Source of the DNA: Spirogloea muscicola
Taxonomy: Eukaryota > Streptophyta > Zygnematophyceae > Spirogloeales > Spirogloeaceae
Assembly (NCBI GenBank): GCA_009602725.1
Contig: WELB01000168.1
Coordinates: 115,974 to 127,057, forward strand
Reading direction: 5' to 3'
Length of the DNA stretch: 11,084 nucleotides
Positions 8,837 through 11,084 of this stretch are shown here, piece by piece (the first letter of the stretch is position 1; the number at the start of each line of letters is the position of its first letter). The notes under the pieces are model-generated. The model was not told the DNA's origin, did no database searches, and was given only the letters and a program-made list of their open reading frames with translations. The position numbers and the translations under genes are program-made.

Positions 8837-9343
8837 ATGGTATGCCCATTTCCTTGCCGGCGCATCTTTCCACTATACGCGGGGCCGCCGCCTCTGCTGC
8901 TGCCGCCTGCGCCGCTGTGCTGGCGCCCTCCATCTGGACCCGCTCTGTGGCTCTCGCCCATGGAGCGCCATGAGGTCCTCTGACGGCCGCGATAGTTTCC
9001 TTCCTTGTGGGGCGCAGCCGTCCCAGAAGACCTTCCTCATCAAGAAGAAGCTGGCGAAGAAGATGAAGCAGAACCGGCCCATCCCTCACTGGATCCGCAT
9101 GCGCACTGACAACACCATCAGGTCCGCTGTGCCCAGGCTTCGGGGTTTATCTCCACTTCCGCAGATATGTCGGAGCTTGATTGCCAGCGTGGTGCGAGGC
9201 TCCGGTAGAGAACAGGCCAGGTTGCCTGCTGCATGGGCTACTCGTTGAGGCGAGCACCGTCTGATTCACCATGGTGTCGTCTGATGCTTTACAGATATAA
9301 CGCGAAGCGCCGGCATTGGCGGCGAACGAAGCTGGGGCTGTAG
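8837..9343 (+). CDS. RPL39: 60S ribosomal protein eL39 (RPL39), 3 exons
   Basis: Small basic protein of the large ribosomal subunit, located at the nascent-peptide exit tunnel. Exons: 8837-8839 (the ATG only), 9018-9121 and 9295-9343. The introns 8840-9017 and 9122-9294 are GT-AG. The joined frame is 51 residues plus stop, the usual eL39 length. It starts [20 protein letters not shown], contains [11 protein letters not shown] and ends [15 protein letters not shown]. Identity is unmistakable from near-complete conservation. The start is fixed because the second exon opens directly with Pro-Ser-Gln-Lys after an AG acceptor, and a phase-0 ATG|GT donor lies upstream. Neither intron shows a convincing box C/D or H/ACA snoRNA. 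The gene diverges from RIT1. Confidence 0.97.
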
Positions 9344-10515
9344 AGGACCTAATAGTGCATACATGCTCAAGCTCCAGTGAGGATGCCAGCTTAGGGCCAG
9401 CTTTCAGCCTGGCCATTGCATTGTTGACGAGTCAAAAGAGTAGGCAGGGATTGCTATGGTTCCACTGCCGCCTCTGTTTCCGTCTGTGTTTACGTCTCCG
9501 CTTCTGTCATCCTCCTCAGCGAGGTCGGTTCCCTTGACTTTGGTGCCCGAGTGCCCTGTAATAAGTGGTACAGCGGCCCGTGTTTGGTGACTTGAGGAAG
9601 TCAGAAATTGCTGAATCAGCGCACTGCTGTTCACGCCTTGGGCAGGCCAACTTGACAACTTGAGCAGGTCACGGGCAGCAGAGTCCACAGGGAAAGTGCT
9701 TTTCTGACTTCTAGAAGCGCGATTGGCATGCATATGACACTCGTTGTGTGGAGTCTATCGCCAAACTTAAAAAAGGTGCACGTCTTTGGAGCATCTCAGG
9801 CCTTTTACTAGGAACTTCTCACGATTAGCGGTATGGTCTGCAGCACAGGTCCCTTGCTTGTTGGCTGGTTCTCTGGTCCTGCGGGGTGTATTTGGTACTA
9901 AAAACAGTGGAGGCTGCCCAATAGTCATGCAACATTGTGACCAGAGTCATAAGACAGCGACAGTGGAGTTGCATACAGTCATTGGCCCTGTTCTGTCCCT
10001 ACTTTTATATCAAAGATTCAAACTAACCGAAAACCTCGGCTCAAGGTATGACTCCTTTTTGAAGGAGGGTGTTCAGGACTCTGCCCCGATTCATTCATGT
10101 GAGCGTATTGGACAGCACTGCGCAGCAACTTGCAAGTCCGAGCACGAACTCAAAAGCAAAAAAAACATCACAAGCCAGTGCGCAGTCCAGCACTACTTGT
10201 TTGTGCCCTTTGGTTAGGCAGTCATGATGCATTGGCGCCCTCATGCTCCAGGCGACATCTCAAGACTGTGTAGCAGAGAAATATGCAGCAAGCATCATTC
10301 AGAAGCCACTGTGACAATGCATAACTGTGCACAAACATATCAGAGCTGCAACCTGTTTAAGTGAGCTCAAGATGTCTGAGTGTGTCAACAATGGGTAATT
10401 GATCCACATCTTTTGGAGCTTCTTTGTGCAGTAGTCATACTAAGCAAGCAAGCCTGGCATGTTACTCGAATCCCAAGTATACTTCTGCTTCCATTCCAAA
10501 GCTGAAAGGAGTGCG
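9344..10515. other. convergent 3' region between eL39 and UPF0426, no supported gene
   Basis: These 1,172 bases lie between the two stop codons. Apart from the TGTAA noted near 9557, I see only short open frames. The longest is plus-strand 9786-10217, which starts at TTG; its first ATG is at 9927, leaving about 96 residues. Its translation has no recognised domain and its base composition is like the introns. Long 3' UTRs or a non-coding transcript would fit equally well. Confidence 0.5.
9557..9561 (+). terminator. TGTAA polyadenylation signal candidate for eL39
   Basis: TGTAA is the usual polyadenylation signal of many green-algal nuclear genes. This copy lies about 214 bases after the eL39 stop on the coding strand, a plausible 3' UTR length. 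A five-base word can occur by chance. Confidence 0.4.
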
Positions 10516-11084
10516 TCACTCAATTGTGATGTCAACAGGCCCGTCTTCATTGCTCTGGCTGGCCTCAATCTCAAGCGTTGATACCCCGGCAGCCTCCGAC
10601 GTCCGGGCTAGCCAGTTGCGCAGCGGCTCCTCGGTCAAATCCAAGCGGAGGAGGCCAGCAAAGAGGCCGCCGAAGAAGGCAATGGGCTCCTGCAGGCAAA
10701 CCAAGTGCCAGCAACAATCGAGCACAATCGAAGATATGACAGCGCAATACAGGGCGCAACACTCAATACTCTGTCTCGTCAAGACCTTGGAGACGTTGAC
10801 AATGGCTTCTACCAGTTTGCGTCTGACTAAGGGGTTGCGAAATCAGTCAATTTTGCAATGATATTATAAGTCATTCTGGAGGCCGGAGCGCAGGAGCAGC
10901 GGCCTGACCTGTAGGACCTCCTTGAGAAGGGGGTCCTCGTCCAGCCGGAACATCGCGCGCGGCGCGGTAACGGAGGCGGCCCTACTCCTCCGCCCGGCAA
11001 AGGAGCGCAGCGCCGGCCTGGCTGATGCGGCGCCGCCAGCGCGGCGCCAGAGGGCGGGCTCGGCGGCGGGCGCCAGGCCCGCGC
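10516..11084 (-). CDS. UPF0426-family protein, probably chloroplast-targeted (5' partial)
   Basis: Homologue of the small plant/algal UPF0426 family (Arabidopsis At1g28150 type), whose function I do not know. Two exons are visible on the minus strand: one from beyond the window to 10909, and 10689-10516. They are joined across a GT-AG intron (10908-10690) in phase 0. The mature part reads FRLDEDPLLKEVLQ, then EPIAFFGGLFAGLLRLDLTE, EPLRNWLARTSEAAGVS and an acidic tail ending VDITIE before TGA. The last exon is 57 codons plus stop. Upstream of FRLDEDP the frame stays open to the window edge. It is rich in Ala, Arg and Ser, as in SFAGRRSRAASVTAPRA, with almost no acidic residues, as expected of a chloroplast transit peptide. 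The methionine at 10953-10951 falls at the likely cleavage zone and is probably not the start. Family assignment rests on recognition of the EPIAFFGGLFAGLLRLDL block. Confidence 0.82.

Noticed and set aside
9786-10217. 143-codon plus-strand open frame after eL39
   Set aside because: It begins at TTG, its first ATG comes 47 codons later, no domain is recognisable, and its composition resembles intergenic sequence. It stays only as a remote possibility.
10458-10480. TACTCGAATCCC resembling a tRNA T-loop
   Set aside because: No matching A-box, anticodon arm or acceptor stem could be found around it.
1-11084. prokaryotic-style operon, phage, CRISPR or insertion-sequence reading of the window
   Set aside because: The genes are interrupted by GT-AG introns and encode eukaryote-specific proteins. 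There are no spaced direct repeats, transposase or integrase motifs.

Overview
The window is nuclear DNA of a eukaryote, most likely a green alga (Chlorophyta, plausibly a trebouxiophyte such as a Chlorella/Coccomyxa relative). The reasons are dense GT-AG introns of about 100-400 bases, GC-rich coding ends and promoters next to more AT/TG-rich introns, and the gene set. That set includes a plastid-type UPF0426 protein of the plant/algal lineage and a Rit1 tRNA ribosyl-phosphate transferase, which as far as I recall is known from fungi and plants. The lineage call is inference.

Four spliced genes can be read, and the conserved reading frame stays in phase across every proposed junction. From left to right: (1) a GRC3/NOL9-type polynucleotide 5'-hydroxyl kinase on + (about 346-3906, 10 exons, 5' end uncertain); (2) RIT1, initiator-tRNA A64 2'-O-ribosyl phosphate transferase, on - (8292-4663, 8 exons, 588 residues, complete); (3) ribosomal protein eL39 on + (8837-9343, 3 exons, 51 residues, complete, with the start codon alone in exon 1); (4) a UPF0426-family, probably plastid-targeted protein on - (10516 to beyond 11084, 2 exons seen, 5' end outside the window).

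GRC3 and RIT1 converge with about 756 bases between their stops. RIT1 and eL39 diverge from a 544-base GC-rich promoter carrying GCC-type triplet tracts. eL39 and UPF0426 converge with about 1.17 kb between stops, and I see no supported gene there. Upstream of GRC3 lies a degenerate telomere-type (CCCTAA) stretch, and two shorter AAACCCTT elements precede eL39. In plants such telo-box motifs mark ribosome-biogenesis promoters.

Three of the four genes serve the translation machinery: pre-rRNA processing, initiator-tRNA identity and a 60S protein. I find no mobile element, CRISPR array, tRNA gene or clearly novel system. The points worth a second look are the telomere-like promoter repeat, the degenerate phosphatase-like active site and the large insertion in RIT1, the divergent RIT1/eL39 promoter, and a perfect 13-base inverted repeat in a GRC3 intron.
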